Assembly (NCBI GenBank): GCA_024364805.1
Contig: CM044516.1
Coordinates: 32,717,956 to 32,751,219, forward strand
Direction: 5' to 3'
Length of the DNA: 33,264 nucleotides
Source: Euprymna scolopes
Lineage: Eukaryota > Mollusca > Cephalopoda > Sepiida > Sepiolidae
The position numbers and the translations under genes are program-made. This document shows, piece by piece, positions 10,309 to 19,935 of this stretch. The notes under the pieces were generated by a model. That model searched no databases, was not told the origin of the DNA, and worked only from the letters and a program-made list of their open reading frames with translations. The stretch's first letter is position 1. Every line of letters starts with the position of its first letter.

Positions 10309-10559
10309 TGGTCCTGGATGTCCTTAAACTATATCCAGTGGCGAGGCCCCAGCTTGCGGACTTTGAGGAGTGGAGCCACCCTTTAATTGCCATTGCTCCC
10401 AGGTCCACTCTGACCCGGAATGGTAATACCTGTTAGGGTGGCAACTATCGGTTAAATAGAAACCGACTTGAAAACAAATATATTTAAAAATTCTTAAATC
10501 TTTGGATTCGGCATTAAATAACCTGAAAATGGTTGATATGCCGTAAAACAACCAAACAA
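10309..10559 (+). mobile_element. SINE family A copy with 8-base target duplication
   Basis: It matches 21250-21540 from 'GGTCCTGGAT' to the CAACCAAACAAC tail. CAAATTAG is duplicated at 10301-10308 and 10560-10567, which defines both ends. As in the 8.3 and 9.0 kb copies, the tRNA-like head is missing, so truncation at this point is common in the family. Confidence 0.85.
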
Positions 10560-10567
10560 CAAATTAG

Positions 10568-11136
10568 GTCAGCAAAGTGTCTCGCTGGTTCTGTTTTCAT
10601 ACGTAGTTAAGTACGTTAATCAAGCACCCCCGCGTTTCTCTTGTCAAGACAAACGATTTTTAATTTAAATAGGAAGACTTGTGTAATGTTATATTAGTGA
10701 CTGGTCGAAATCAGCGGAATCTAAACCTGCGTTTAGTTGCTTTTGTTTTCAAAGAAAATTTCTAGCATTTTTTATTAAGTCGACAGTGTATTCTTTGGCT
10801 CGTATTTTTAATACCAGCCAAATCTGTAAATCAATTTATTTTAGATAAATAACCGGGAGCATTGGCGTGCTGTAGTTTCTTCTACTTTACTTTGTCAGAT
10901 ACAAACCCTAATAGCTATATCGCGTATTCATATGGAATATTGATAGCTGCAAAGTAACCTAATTAAAACCTAGTAAAACCATGTGTCGTAATGCTTATGG
11001 TAAAAATGAATCGCATCTTTCTTTATGAATAAATGTCATAAGGTTAATTCGCTTGAATAAGATACGACTGTATCCGCCAAAAAGCTATGAAATATACGAT
11101 ATACACACTGTTGAAAGCTGCCATAAACATTTTAAA
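10568..11136. other. Presumed 5' intron/promoter region of gene 1
   Basis: Non-coding AT-rich DNA ending in the splice acceptor before gene 1. A short phrase GCGGAATCTAAACC near 10716 resembles GCGAAATCTAAACC near 22656 in the gene 2 flank. It is a possible remnant of a shared first exon or promoter, but weak. Confidence 0.35.
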
Positions 11137-11157
11137 ATGTATATTTTATATTTTCAG
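11137..11157 (+). promoter_or_regulatory. Splice acceptor directly before the gene 1 ATG
   Basis: A T-rich tract ending TATTTTCAG sits immediately before ATGGCTGAG. Gene 2 has the same arrangement (CTGTTTGCAG then ATGGCCGAG). The in-frame codons upstream do not match between the two genes, while the residues after the ATG do. This sets the coding start at 11158 and implies an upstream 5' UTR exon. Confidence 0.7.
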
Positions 11158-12813
11158 ATGGCTGAGAATGTGGCAGATGAAGTACGTGGATTTAATTTAC
11201 GAACAGGTCTTTCAATTTACTATTTAATCAAGACTAATAATCTCGATGGCATACGTTCACATCTCGACCCTTTAACGTTGCATGATCGTCAGTTAATTGT
11301 CTGCCAAATTTTCTTCGATAAAACTCTTCTCGGATTTGCATGTGAACTCGGCTTTCGAGATATCGTGAAATATCTCTTGGACGAATGTGAAGCTGATATC
11401 TCTGAGCGCTACTTTCATAACACGTGGTTATCTTCCTTGAGAGTCTCCGTTAACAAGCTGGACTTTTCTATTTTAACTTTCTTGATAAGACGTGGAGCAT
11501 GTGCTGCTGATACACGCGAGACAATCCAATGTGCCGACTACGTTTTAAAAAATGAATATTTCTCTCTGTATATAATTTTGAGTACTTACACCAATGCAGT
11601 TGAATCGATGAAGGACATCCCAAGACTACCGATTTTAAATTACTTGGTGGCCAGCGAGAATGTAAAACACACAGAATTCTATTTCAGGGCGTCAGCATCA
11701 GGAGAAATTGGCTCGATAAAAACCCTACTGCCAGATTGCATAAACCCAAGAGTAAGTAACGATTCTGAAGAGAATGCATTGTGCCTGGCCATCTTGAATG
11801 GGAAGAAGAATGCTGAGCATTGTTTGTTGAATTATAGGGTTTTCCATTTAAAAGATTATGTTCGAGCTTTGGAGTTGTGCGGTGCCAAATTTATAGTATT
11901 TCAATCGAAATTCGAGAAAGGTTTTCAATGCTGGAGGAAAGCATTAAGAATCCGCACTGAAAACTTCTTTGGCGTTTCAGATAAATTCGAGAAACTTCAG
12001 ACCAGACTGGGGTTTGAATTTCGTTCCGAAGCAGAACTCGACTTGCTTAAGGGCCATGATGCTGACATCTATATCCAGGCATTAATAGTTTTTATCCGTT
12101 TGCTTTCCCCGTCAGGCGAGCCCCTCCGTGATGCATTTGTAATCGTTTCCCAGCACCCCGTCTTCCACAATGACTTTTACCGAACTATTAAGATACTCGC
12201 TGTATTCGAAGAATTTCCACATTTGCCTCATTACGGACGTGTTTCTTCTCTCCGTAAAGCTCTTGAATATTTCGGGATGTTTCTTCACCGACACTTCTAC
12301 TGTGATCCCTCAGATATGGGTGAGCTTTCACACAAATTGAAAAGACTAATAAACTCTATGAAAAAGTTTAAATGGGATGAGTTGCTCAGCTGCCAAAAAG
12401 AATTCTACCGTATCGTTTATATACGACTTCTTAAACGCGTACTTCTTTTTCTAACCGCTCTGAGTAAATTTGAACAACCGATACACGACATGGTGAATTG
12501 TAAGTACATTTCGGACATAATGACGTGGCATTCTAATCCGTATCCAACAACGTTGCTTCATATATCGCTCGATAAAAGAGCTGACTTTTCTGTGATTTCA
12601 TTTATTGTTGATTGTTCGGATGATGTGAGCTGCAAGGACAATCTAGGAAACACCCCGTTACACATTGTCTTGTTCCGACCCACAGATGACCCTGACCTAT
12701 TACGTTTGATAAACTTGTTAACAGATGCTGGAGGTAATATTTATGCAACAAATATATTGGGTGTGTCTCCCTTTGTGATGTTGAAAGACAAGGGTATTAT
12801 TAAAAGCTGCTGA
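11158..12813 (+). CDS. fem1-like: FEM-1-like ankyrin protein, gene 1
   Basis: Predicted 551 residues in one coding exon. The open frame continues 35 codons upstream, but a splice acceptor abuts the ATG at 11158 and the upstream codons are not conserved with gene 2. Ankyrin-type segments: about 53-85 (KTLLGFACELGFRDIVKYLL) and 172-235 (ending AILNGKKNAEHCLLNYRV). The block RALELCGAKF at 236-245 matches the 'EALELLGASF' signature of FEM1 proteins. A helical region follows, including IQALIVFIRLL, which matches FEM1 'HMEGLIVRERIL'. Two or three C-terminal ankyrin repeats lie at about 464-540 (TTLLHIS, NTPLHIV). FEM1 proteins are CUL2 ubiquitin-ligase substrate receptors. This one is shorter (FEM1A-C are about 620-670) with a degenerate N-terminal half, so the substrate is unknown. 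A lineage-specific paralog is more likely than a one-to-one ortholog. Confidence 0.82.
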   Translation: MAENVADEVRGFNLRTGLSIYYLIKTNNLDGIRSHLDPLTLHDRQLIVCQIFFDKTLLGFACELGFRDIVKYLLDECEADISERYFHNTWLSSLRVSVNKLDFSILTFLIRRGACAADTRETIQCADYVLKNEYFSLYIILSTYTNAVESMKDIPRLPILNYLVASENVKHTEFYFRASASGEIGSIKTLLPDCINPRVSNDSEENALCLAILNGKKNAEHCLLNYRVFHLKDYVRALELCGAKFIVFQSKFEKGFQCWRKALRIRTENFFGVSDKFEKLQTRLGFEFRSEAELDLLKGHDADIYIQALIVFIRLLSPSGEPLRDAFVIVSQHPVFHNDFYRTIKILAVFEEFPHLPHYGRVSSLRKALEYFGMFLHRHFYCDPSDMGELSHKLKRLINSMKKFKWDELLSCQKEFYRIVYIRLLKRVLLFLTALSKFEQPIHDMVNCKYISDIMTWHSNPYPTTLLHISLDKRADFSVISFIVDCSDDVSCKDNLGNTPLHIVLFRPTDDPDLLRLINLLTDAGGNIYATNILGVSPFVMLKDKGIIKSC

Positions 12814-13618
12814 TTCTCATTAAAATCGACACGTCTTTACTGAAACGTTTGCCTTTTAAGAAATTAACGCAGTTTTGTGACAGCCTTACTGAACGTAAAA
12901 CGTATCTATAATTTGCACCGGGATTTTATGAACTTATCAGCACACTGAGATACATATTTATTCAGTTGATTTTGAACCTATTCATTAGAATCAAATTAAC
13001 ATCTAAAACAATGTTCCAGAAACGATTGTCTTTTGACAGGAAACTCTTCATAATTAAGAAACAATTTTTACAGTGCCTTATTGCACAACTTATAAGTACA
13101 ATGTAAACGGCGTATCGCAGTATAACAAGGATAGGATCATATTTATGAAACTTCCTCCGTAATGATTTTTTTTCATTTTATATATTTCTTCGAACTTGAC
13201 CGAAATTAAAATTTAATATTTGGTTCATGGTTCGATTTCGCAAAATTTCACCTGTTATATTCATATTCAGTTTAATTTATTACGTCAGAATATTTCTACG
13301 TGGCTTTGTGCCTATTCTGAGATTTTTAATTTTATTTAAATGTCAAACCCAAGATTTTTAAAAATTTTATCTTAAAATACATGCAACCTAGGGTTGATCT
13401 CGAATGTAAGGAATTCGTGACGTTTAACAAACGCACACTTGTCTTTTTTTCTACTCTATTTTCCATGAAAATTTCGATTAATTATAATCATTTGAAAAAG
13501 TATATTTTTACTAGCTGCTCGGACCTGGTGTTTCCAGGAAGCTTTAATAATTTCTATTTTTGTTTCGATTTTTAGAACCTTTTTACATTTTTGCGATTTC
13601 AAAACTTTTTTACTGAAT
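12814..13618. other. 3' flank of gene 1
   Basis: This should contain the 3' UTR. ATTAAA occurs at 12819-12824 and 13205-13210 as possible weak polyadenylation signals; no AATAAA is seen close to the stop. The patch 13271-13345 ('CAGAATATTTCTACGTG', then 'GCCTATTCTGAGATTTTTAA') resembles 30232-30300 behind gene 2, so the duplicated block extended past the 3' end. A 64-codon frame at 13381 has no recognisable domain. Confidence 0.5.
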
Positions 13619-13628
13619 NNNNNNNNNN
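13619..13628. other. Assembly gap of 10 N
   Basis: Ten unknown bases in a low-complexity AT-rich stretch. The gap size is probably a placeholder. Confidence 0.98.
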
Positions 13629-14048
13629 TCTGAATCCATCTTTTTATATTTTACAAATTGCGCTTATTCGTATTTCGTTAGACATTTTTAAAATAAAAAA
13701 AAATAGCAAAGTTGCAGATTAAAAATTGATGTACCTAATACCAGTAAGAGAAAGACTAGCTACACCAGATGCAGCATGATTTTAAATGATCATAGATAAC
13801 AAAAAAAAAATGCAATTTTTGTCGGTTTGGAAACAAAAGCAAATTAAAACCTTTTAAGAAAAAAATCAAATATTCTCTACAAAACCTAACACAGGAAGAC
13901 GCTAATATTTAATGTAATGTTTTGGTGTTTTTATGAATTACGTTTTTAATATCTTTAATTTTTTTTTTAACTTTCTATAAATTAATGCAGCGCCGAATAA
14001 AGAAACTAACCCCCCATTTGGGATCGCAGTTTCTCAGATGTGCATCGC
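13629..14048. other. AT-rich spacer, nothing recognised
   Basis: Low-complexity AT-rich DNA with A and T runs. I see no gene and no repeat match. Confidence 0.5.
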
Positions 14049-14645
14049 TTTTTTATTTTATTTCACCTAGGCGTCACCACTTATCAAGGCCAAAAGGTAA
14101 CTTTAGGATAAGAGCTAAATAGTGTACAGTAGTCAATTGGACAATATAGTAATCGTTAGTAATGGAAATTCGGAAAGTTAACTAAAGTGGAACGGCTCAT
14201 CAAGAGCTTGTTGACGTTGGACTTTAAGACAACCATATTGTAGTCAGCTTGAAAGCAGGAAGACGGTTCCAGTCGTGCCAATCCAAGAGAGACTTTGTTT
14301 ATGGAATCTACGTTTAGGTTTGGAACATACAGATTGGAGGGGGAGGAATTATTGTCTTTTCCGCTAGACGAGCGTTTCTCATGAAAGTCTGATGAGGACC
14401 ATAGATTGGAGCGCAGCCGAGCATTTGCCATGAAAATAACGATAAAGCAGAGACTCCCATCTCTTCAGTGAGAAAGATGTTGCAGGTAAGAGAAAAGGGC
14501 ACCCCCTACTAAACTACGATGTCTATTTAGAACTCTATCAACGCAGGATAAGTGTTTTCTAGAAGCTTCTGCCAAGATTTGGCAACAGTAATCCATTCAT
14601 GGACGTACCTGGATCTTGTATAGGTAGCGAATTAAAATGACGTAG
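14049..14645 (-). mobile_element. CR1/jockey-superfamily LINE, 3' end
   Basis: On the minus strand it begins at 'IRYLYKIQVRP.MDYCCQILAEASRKHLS' and runs to the C-terminal 'FHEKRSSSGKDNNSSPSNLY' and 'CFQADYNMVVLKSNVNKLL', then a 3' UTR ending TTGATAAGTGGTG and an A-rich tail. This is a 5'-truncated insertion of the same family as 4864-6150. The protein frame is broken by frameshifts. Confidence 0.8.
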
Positions 14646-15017
14646 AGGATTGCGATGTAGCACTGGATTTCTTTATTGCGATAGCTTCTATGAATATTAG
14701 TTTGTCGGATCCTGTGGTAACGATACTTAATTTCTACCAAACCCTCTATATCCAGGTTGTGACATTAATGCCGTTATCTATAAGACTAATCCATACTTGG
14801 TAACCCTTTCACGGAACCGAATTTTCATCTAGTATCCATCTAGATTAATGGCCCTAAACTTGTGAATTAGTGGTGTGGGAGTGATACCAATTCTAAATAT
14901 TTTGTATCTGTATTCATTTTTCGTACACCAATCTGTAATTGTTGCAGTTATTTCATTTATCATTTAACGAAAAATTAATCTGTAAATTCATAAATTTCAA
15001 TTTTGTTTATAAACAAA
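14646..15017. other. AT-rich spacer, nothing recognised
   Basis: No open frame, RNA gene or repeat match that I can support. Confidence 0.45.
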
Positions 15018-15171
15018 CTAGCCTGAATGCTCGGCGTTTCCCGCGTGTGTTGAGCGCAAAAAAAAAAGTAGTAGGAAGGCGGGTAGGCTCGCACCCGTGA
15101 ATATGGAGAGAAGTGTTAAAAAAAATTGTAGCAACGGGGGAGGGGGTCAATACAGTAGGCAGCCAGGGTAA

Positions 15172-15207
<36 letters not shown>

Positions 15208-15556
15208 TGGTGGCAGGAAGGCCGGTCCGAATCCGTGACGCGAATGCGGAAAATAAAGTGAAAGGAAATCTGACATCTTAACCGATGTCTACATGACGCA
15301 ACCTGAAGTCAAAAGCGTTCAAATTAACCAATTTCAATTCAACAGCTAAATGGCTTGCTAAAATGTCGGAAAGAATCGACCCCTCCTTGTACAAAACGGC
15401 GGAGTTCAGAGGGAGGGCATTTGATGTTTTGGGCCAAGTTTTCGATATTTGTTGTCCGAGACGTCGAATTTGAAAATGCTACCGGTATTTTCAGGATCCA
15501 TTGCCTTTGTCGAAAGATTTTGCGAGACATACATACATTTAAACAGACAGGTAAGA
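15018..15556 (-). mobile_element. Helitron-like nonautonomous element, copy 4
   Basis: Minus-strand copy starting TCTTACCTGTCTGTTTAAAT at 15556 and ending in a CGGGAAACGCCGAGC hairpin region and CTAG at 15018-15021, followed by T. Inside are the family phrases for 'CGACAAAGGCAATGG' (the CGACAG block) and 'ACAAGGAGGGGTCG', plus a 29-base homopolymer at 15176-15204. It is longer than the ~430 bp copies because of low-complexity expansion. There is no coding capacity. Confidence 0.65.
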
Positions 15557-16440
15557 TTTATATTATAGAAGATTTAAAAAAAAAACTTTAAAAAATGCAA
15601 AAAAAATATTTTAATGAAATTTGCTCTGATCACCTTGCACTCGTGCCCGGTCGACGAAACAAATCCATGAAAACCCTGCGTAGCAACAAAATCACAATCC
15701 TTTACTTTTGATGTCACTATATGCCAGGAAGCTTTCAACTCAATTAGTTTCATCGCTCGAACAGCTAGACTTCGGAATCCCCGTCATGCCTGTTATCCTT
15801 ACTGTACTGAAATAAGAACCTTCATTATAACGTATATCGACAACTTGTTAATCCTTTCTCTGCATAACAACTTACCTCCAAGTGCCGTTTGGCCTCGTCC
15901 GGAGTGAAAATAAGTAGAGAAAAAAGAAGAAATGCGGTATTTTGGTGATTAATAATCTTTGCTAATCATTAGCATATTGAAGTATGTTGTAAGCCATTCT
16001 CTCCAAACTTCCGAAAAAAAAACTCTTAGAATTCAATTTTAAAAACATTTAATTTTAGATTCCGTTTTTTTTTTGTTTTTTTTTACCCAATTAAGAGACT
16101 ATTTAAAAAGAAGCTGGATTATAATCACATACGCCCATCCTGTGTTTGACGCTTCACTGCTGAGGAGACAATTAAACAGGAACGCACATAATTATATGCA
16201 TCTTAACCAACAAAGTATTCTACACAAATCTATTTATATTTACATTTACAAACTATAATTATTATTGCTTCACTTTTTCAATATTTGTATATTAAGATAT
16301 TTAAAAGAATGTTTCATAAATAAGCAGGTGTGTTTTTAGCAACTGGGTTGTTTGGTGTAACGCCACAAGAATTTGCAACTTAGCTATTTTTAGCTGTTTC
16401 TTTTAATCAATATTTCTATACATTTGAGAACATGTGCATG
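15557..16440. other. AT-rich stretch with a small LINE scrap
   Basis: About 15719-15860 on the plus strand resembles the LINE C-terminal block at 25290-25400 ('...EQLDFGIP...' with CTAGACTTCGGAAT). The rest is AT-rich without recognised features. Confidence 0.4.
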
Positions 16441-16449
16441 AGGACACTT

Positions 16450-16862
16450 CTCAACCTATATACTCAACGAATTTTATATTTACAGACTTGAAATTTTGTA
16501 TATAGTGTATTCAGGTATGTAGAAAAGTTTTCATTTTTTCACCTGGTAAAAAGGGCTGCTAAGGTGTAAATCGAAAAAATAGTTACTTTAAGGGGTTCAT
16601 CGGATTTTTGTTTGTCAATTGTTTCCCGAATGCACATTAGTGAATAGATTGTTACACATTTTTTAAAGAATAAGCAGGTTTGAAAACGTTTCTAATGGTT
16701 GTAGTACTTTGCACAGTGTTTTTAAGGCTCGGTTTCGATTTCACGTCAAGTTTGTTTTTTTTCACTTTCATGAAGTGGACTGTTAAAAAAAGAAACGTGT
16801 TTCATTTTAGTATTGATTAAAATATGTATTTTACAAGTGGGCAACGCCGAGTGGCCTTCTAG
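16450..16862 (+). mobile_element. Relative of the Helitron-like family
   Basis: The start, 'TTTACAGACTTGAAATTTTG' then TATATAGTG, matches 3500-3535. The end, GTGGGCAACGCCGAGTGGCC then TTCTAG and T at 16859-16863, is the same type of GC hairpin plus CTAG end as in copies 1-5. The interior differs from them. It links the ~145 bp array region with the Helitron-like 3' end. Confidence 0.45.
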
Positions 16863-16944
16863 TATTGAATAAAATTCAGTTTCAGTATGAAATCCGGTCG
16901 TTTTATTTTATTTTTTTAGACGAGCTGATATTCATTATACATTG

Positions 16945-17026
16945 ATTGAGATTGTTGGACTGACTTACTCATCTTGGTTGTTAATGTCACAACGTTTCGG
17001 CCGTTTTGCCCTCCGGACTTCGTCAG
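16945..17026 (-). repeat. Inverted motif, arm 1 (GGCCGAAACGTTG type)
   Basis: On the minus strand it reads CTGACGAAGTCCGGAGGGCA then AAACGGCCGAAACGTTGTG, ending in CCAACAATCTCAAT. It matches 17374-17454 in opposite orientation over about 80 bp. The GGCCGAAACG motif is common in Penelope-like retroelement ends and resembles part of a hammerhead ribozyme core, but a full ribozyme fold is not evident. Confidence 0.6.
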
Positions 17027-17079
17027 GTGTTTTGTATCGAACTGGGGAACCGTTTGTTAGGAGTCTCGAACCCAACCCT

Positions 17080-17262
17080 TTATTATTATTATTACGGTGG
17101 TACCGTGTTCGGACTCCAGCTAGGCCTTGGAACATAGTTGCGTATTTTCTGTTTTGAATGTTACTCTTTCACTGCCTTCGTTCAAGATTGAACTCAGCAA
17201 CTTTGGGTAACTGTAAACTTTGATGCAACGTCTAGGACCACTCGGCCATATGTCACTAGGAG
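17080..17262 (-). mobile_element. tRNA-Leu/Ser-like SINE
   Basis: On the minus strand a perfect box A TGGCCGAGTGG (17249-17239) and a box B GAGTTCAATCTT (17195-17184) lie 55 bp apart, as in long-variable-arm tRNAs. A unique body follows, then a (TAA)n tail at about 17083-17097. It lies between the two inverted motifs at 16945 and 17374, so it probably inserted into their parent element. Confidence 0.6.
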
Positions 17263-17373
17263 AATTCTTAGTTGTTTTTTTTGTTAATGTTTAACCTATG
17301 TTTTTATTCAAGGTTTTCTCTCTCTATCAGAGGTGTCCAAATTGCATTCAGCTCTATGCTTGGTTTGCTCAGT

Positions 17374-17454
17374 AGACGAAGGCCGGAGGGCAAAACGGCC
17401 GAAACGTTGTGTCAATAACAACCGAGATGAGGAAGTCAGTCCGACAATCTCAAT
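17374..17454 (+). repeat. Inverted motif, arm 2 (GGCCGAAACGTTG type)
   Basis: Plus-strand copy of the motif at 16945-17026. Here GGCCG and CGGCC pair perfectly around a GAGGGCAAAA loop. The front part reads TAGACGA rather than CTGACGA. Confidence 0.6.
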
Positions 17455-18365
17455 GAAAACACCTCATCTCAAAAATACAGACAATTACTAATGATTATAC
17501 ATATCTCTTTTGTTTTCAAACATCTTTTGACAACTTTTCTCTGGCCTGGAAAACCCTACATATTGTTCATATACGTCAAAACAAACCAAAGTAAACCACG
17601 TAATAATTAAACATAAATTGAGTTTTGCAAGATGGCGCGTTCTGTCGGCTTCCTTTGAATGAGGAAGATTCTACTTGTTATCGAACCCAAAAGCAATCTC
17701 CAGTAGAAAGTGTACTTATTTAATAGCGTCAAATTTATTTTTTTTATATTTTTTTGCATGGATGCGTCGTCGTCGTCGTCGTCGTCGTCTTACATGCAGC
17801 AACAATGAGTTAAAAAAAAAAAAACTATGCAAAATACTTAACGTCAAGGGTGTGAGTTCATATTGAAACGTTGATTCAATTTGAATAAAATAAAATTTGC
17901 ATAAAGTGCGCCGGAAAGCCAAATCACAACGTAGTATAAGGAAAATAAAGTTTTTTCCTGTTTAAAATTTATAAAAAATATGTTTTAAAGATATACTCCA
18001 TCTTCAGTGTGTTGCTTTGTTTCTTTTTTTTTCTTCTTTCGTGGCGTGTTGTAAAGTTGGAGAAAAATGTCTGTAAAGATCCGCGCGTTGTTTTCAGCGG
18101 TTGTATTTTAAAATATTTGACCTCTGCGCTGTAAACGCCAGAATAACGTCAAGGATGTGAGTTCATGTTGTAAAGCCGGTTTAATTTGAATTAAAAAAAA
18201 AATACAAATCAAGTGCGCTTGAAAGACAAATAACAACGTAATATTAGGAAAAATTCAAACAAGTAAAATATGTGTTTATTTTATACAAATACTGTAAAAA
18301 AGAAACTAGGCTGACATGTAGGTTTTTAACATCATGTTATATACTTATTTTTATTTTAACTCATT
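17455..18365. other. AT-rich stretch with a (CGT)n microsatellite and a ~110 bp direct repeat
   Basis: A GTC/CGT trinucleotide run lies at about 17763-17790. The segments 17841-17945 and 18142-18255 match ('AACGTCAAGG.TGTGAGTTCAT', 'AAGTGCGC.GAAAG.CAAAT.ACAACGTA', 'AGGAAAA'). They are spaced about 300 bp apart in the same direction. No gene is seen. Confidence 0.65.
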
Positions 18366-18369
18366 TTCC

Positions 18370-18592
18370 CAAACTTACCATGTTTAATAGAGAATCTGTC
18401 GCACATTTAAATTTTCAAATGCATTGGTAAACACTGTTTTTTTTCGAGCTGAATTGAACATTTTACACTAAATAAAAACATTAGAAACTTATTCAGTTAG
18501 GTAGAAAAGTAACTTATCTTGCATTTGATAACATTTATTTGTTATATATTTGTTTTAGCAACTTTTTTCGAATTTGTGTGTAGTAAAACAAA
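18370..18592 (+). repeat. Single copy of the foldback-arm repeat
   Basis: It matches arm 2 of the long inverted repeat at 27522-27739 from 'AAATTTTCAAATGCATTGGT' through 'GGTAGAAAAGTAACTTATCT' to 'TTTGTTATATATTTGTTTT', with more divergence. Here it occurs as one arm only. Confidence 0.75.
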
Positions 18593-19215
18593 GCCAACGC
18601 TTCATATACCTCCTCGCAGTGGTTTTTTTCACAATACATTGCAGACTACATTGCACTGTAGAGAACCTATTTATTTTATAAAGTTATTTTTATATATAAT
18701 GGTTGAATTATAGTTTAAAACGCAAAAGTTAATATACTTCATTTGCGCTTTAAACAGAAATATTCATTGCAAACGCGCCACTGTCATATTAAAGAACCCA
18801 CTGTTAATTTTATATGCTGAGCCTTTTTGCTTGTATGGTCGTAAAACTTTTCAAAGTCATACGGAAATCTGCCCTCTCGGAACAGATCAAGAAAAACTTT
18901 TTAGAGCCGTAGTGGAGACAGCTGCTTTATGGTTCACCAATATGAATTACCAATATGAATTACCAATATGAAATATGATGTTAGATTTATCAGGTGTTAA
19001 CTTTGCTAAAAAAAAATCGCCTGTTTCTTTATTGAGCGGATAATTTCGATTATCGATTACTGATACTTTACGGGAGATATTCCGATACAAATCCTATTTA
19101 TGAACACTGCCAGGTACATAATATACATTTAGATGACTTTTAATGAAAGTCGGTTCAGCCGTTTTCGAACCTATAGGGAACGAACTCACAGGCACACAAT
19201 GTTCATCTTATATAT
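18593..19215. other. Spacer with a 13-bp tandem repeat and an RTE-like LINE tail
   Basis: ACCAATATGAATT is repeated 2.8 times at 18936-18972. At about 19135-19215 the sequence 'AGTCGGTTCAGCCGTTTTCG' followed by ACGAACTCACAGGCACACAATGT and an AT-rich end looks like the 3' end of RTE-type LINEs. A similar 'GGCTCAGCCGTTTCGGAAGC' occurs at 27765-27785. No gene is seen. Confidence 0.45.
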
Positions 19216-19454
19216 TATTAGAGCTAGAAATGATGAGTACTATATATTAGCAGGAGCTTGCGTCTCTTCAGATTGATGTAGAGCTTCCTTGCGCTCGTAG
19301 ACGGCTCTTCAAACCAGCTACACTTTTGCAAAATCGTTAACAGAGATGACAGAGAACCTTGCCAGTATTTGTTGTTGTTTGTGGTGGGACTTCATTATGC
19401 ACCTAATATAGAGATAGATAGGTGCATCCGAACAGCACAATATTAATGCGTGAG
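19216..19454. other. Spacer, nothing recognised
   Basis: No open frame, RNA gene or repeat match that I can support. Confidence 0.4.
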
Positions 19455-19935
19455 TGCCTTAAAGGTCGATCATTGGACAATTATTATTCATGATATTCAT
19501 TAACGACAACCCCACATATCAGACCAATGCTCTTGAAGCAATCAGTGTTGGTCAATGTAGTAGACACCCTTCATCCTAATTGTCACTATTCAGTTTCCTC
19601 TCGGGAGAACTGGTCCCCAATCCTGCTGTAGACATTAAAAAAACAGTTTTGTTCCTAATTTTCTTAATAAGAAAGCAAATACATACAGACACCACCATTC
19701 GTCCATGCATGGAGTATAGTTGCCACATCTGAGTTGGTGCGTCTAGCAATAGTCTCTCACTCTTGGATAGGGTAAAAAATTGTTAATGAAGCTCCAATCC
19801 CTGTCCTATCGCTGCAATGTTGAATTCCTGTGCGTGTTTTACAGGTATTTTAATGGAATGTGATATGAAAAATTCACTGCACTTGTACCCCTCTCACGTA
19901 CATATCCCCAACAAATCATGGATGTTAATAAAGTT
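19455..19935 (+). mobile_element. LINE fragment (RT motif and C-terminal piece)
   Basis: Near 19481-19530 the plus strand encodes LLFMIFINDNPTYQTNA, matching the LINE RT 'GPLLFLIYINDLP' block. Near 19700-19860 come 'RPCMEYSCHI', 'SSNSLSLLDRVKN' and 'AAMLNSCACFTGI', matching the C-terminal LINE region. The part between is shortened and frames shift, so this is a dead fragment. It matches 25080-25260 best. Confidence 0.65.

Noticed and set aside
10324-10551. 75-codon minus-strand frame as a protein
   Set aside because: It is the antisense of a SINE copy with target-site duplications; the same frame recurs at 21344-21535 in another copy.
11053-11157. 35 extra N-terminal codons on gene 1
   Set aside because: They precede a good splice acceptor abutting a well-placed ATG and do not match the corresponding codons of gene 2.
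15007-15276. 89-codon minus-strand frame with poly-Lys
   Set aside because: It lies inside a Helitron-like copy and the lysines come from a 29-base homopolymer.
16945-17026. An active hammerhead ribozyme
   Set aside because: The CTGACGA and GAAAC words are present, but stem I and a cleavage site with pairing stem III were not found.
17180-17262. A functional tRNA-Leu/Ser gene
   Set aside because: Only the two promoter boxes are convincing. Stems are degraded and a SINE body with a (TAA)n tail follows.
17716-17922. Arginine-rich minus-strand frame
   Set aside because: The arginines are the translated CGT/GAC trinucleotide microsatellite.
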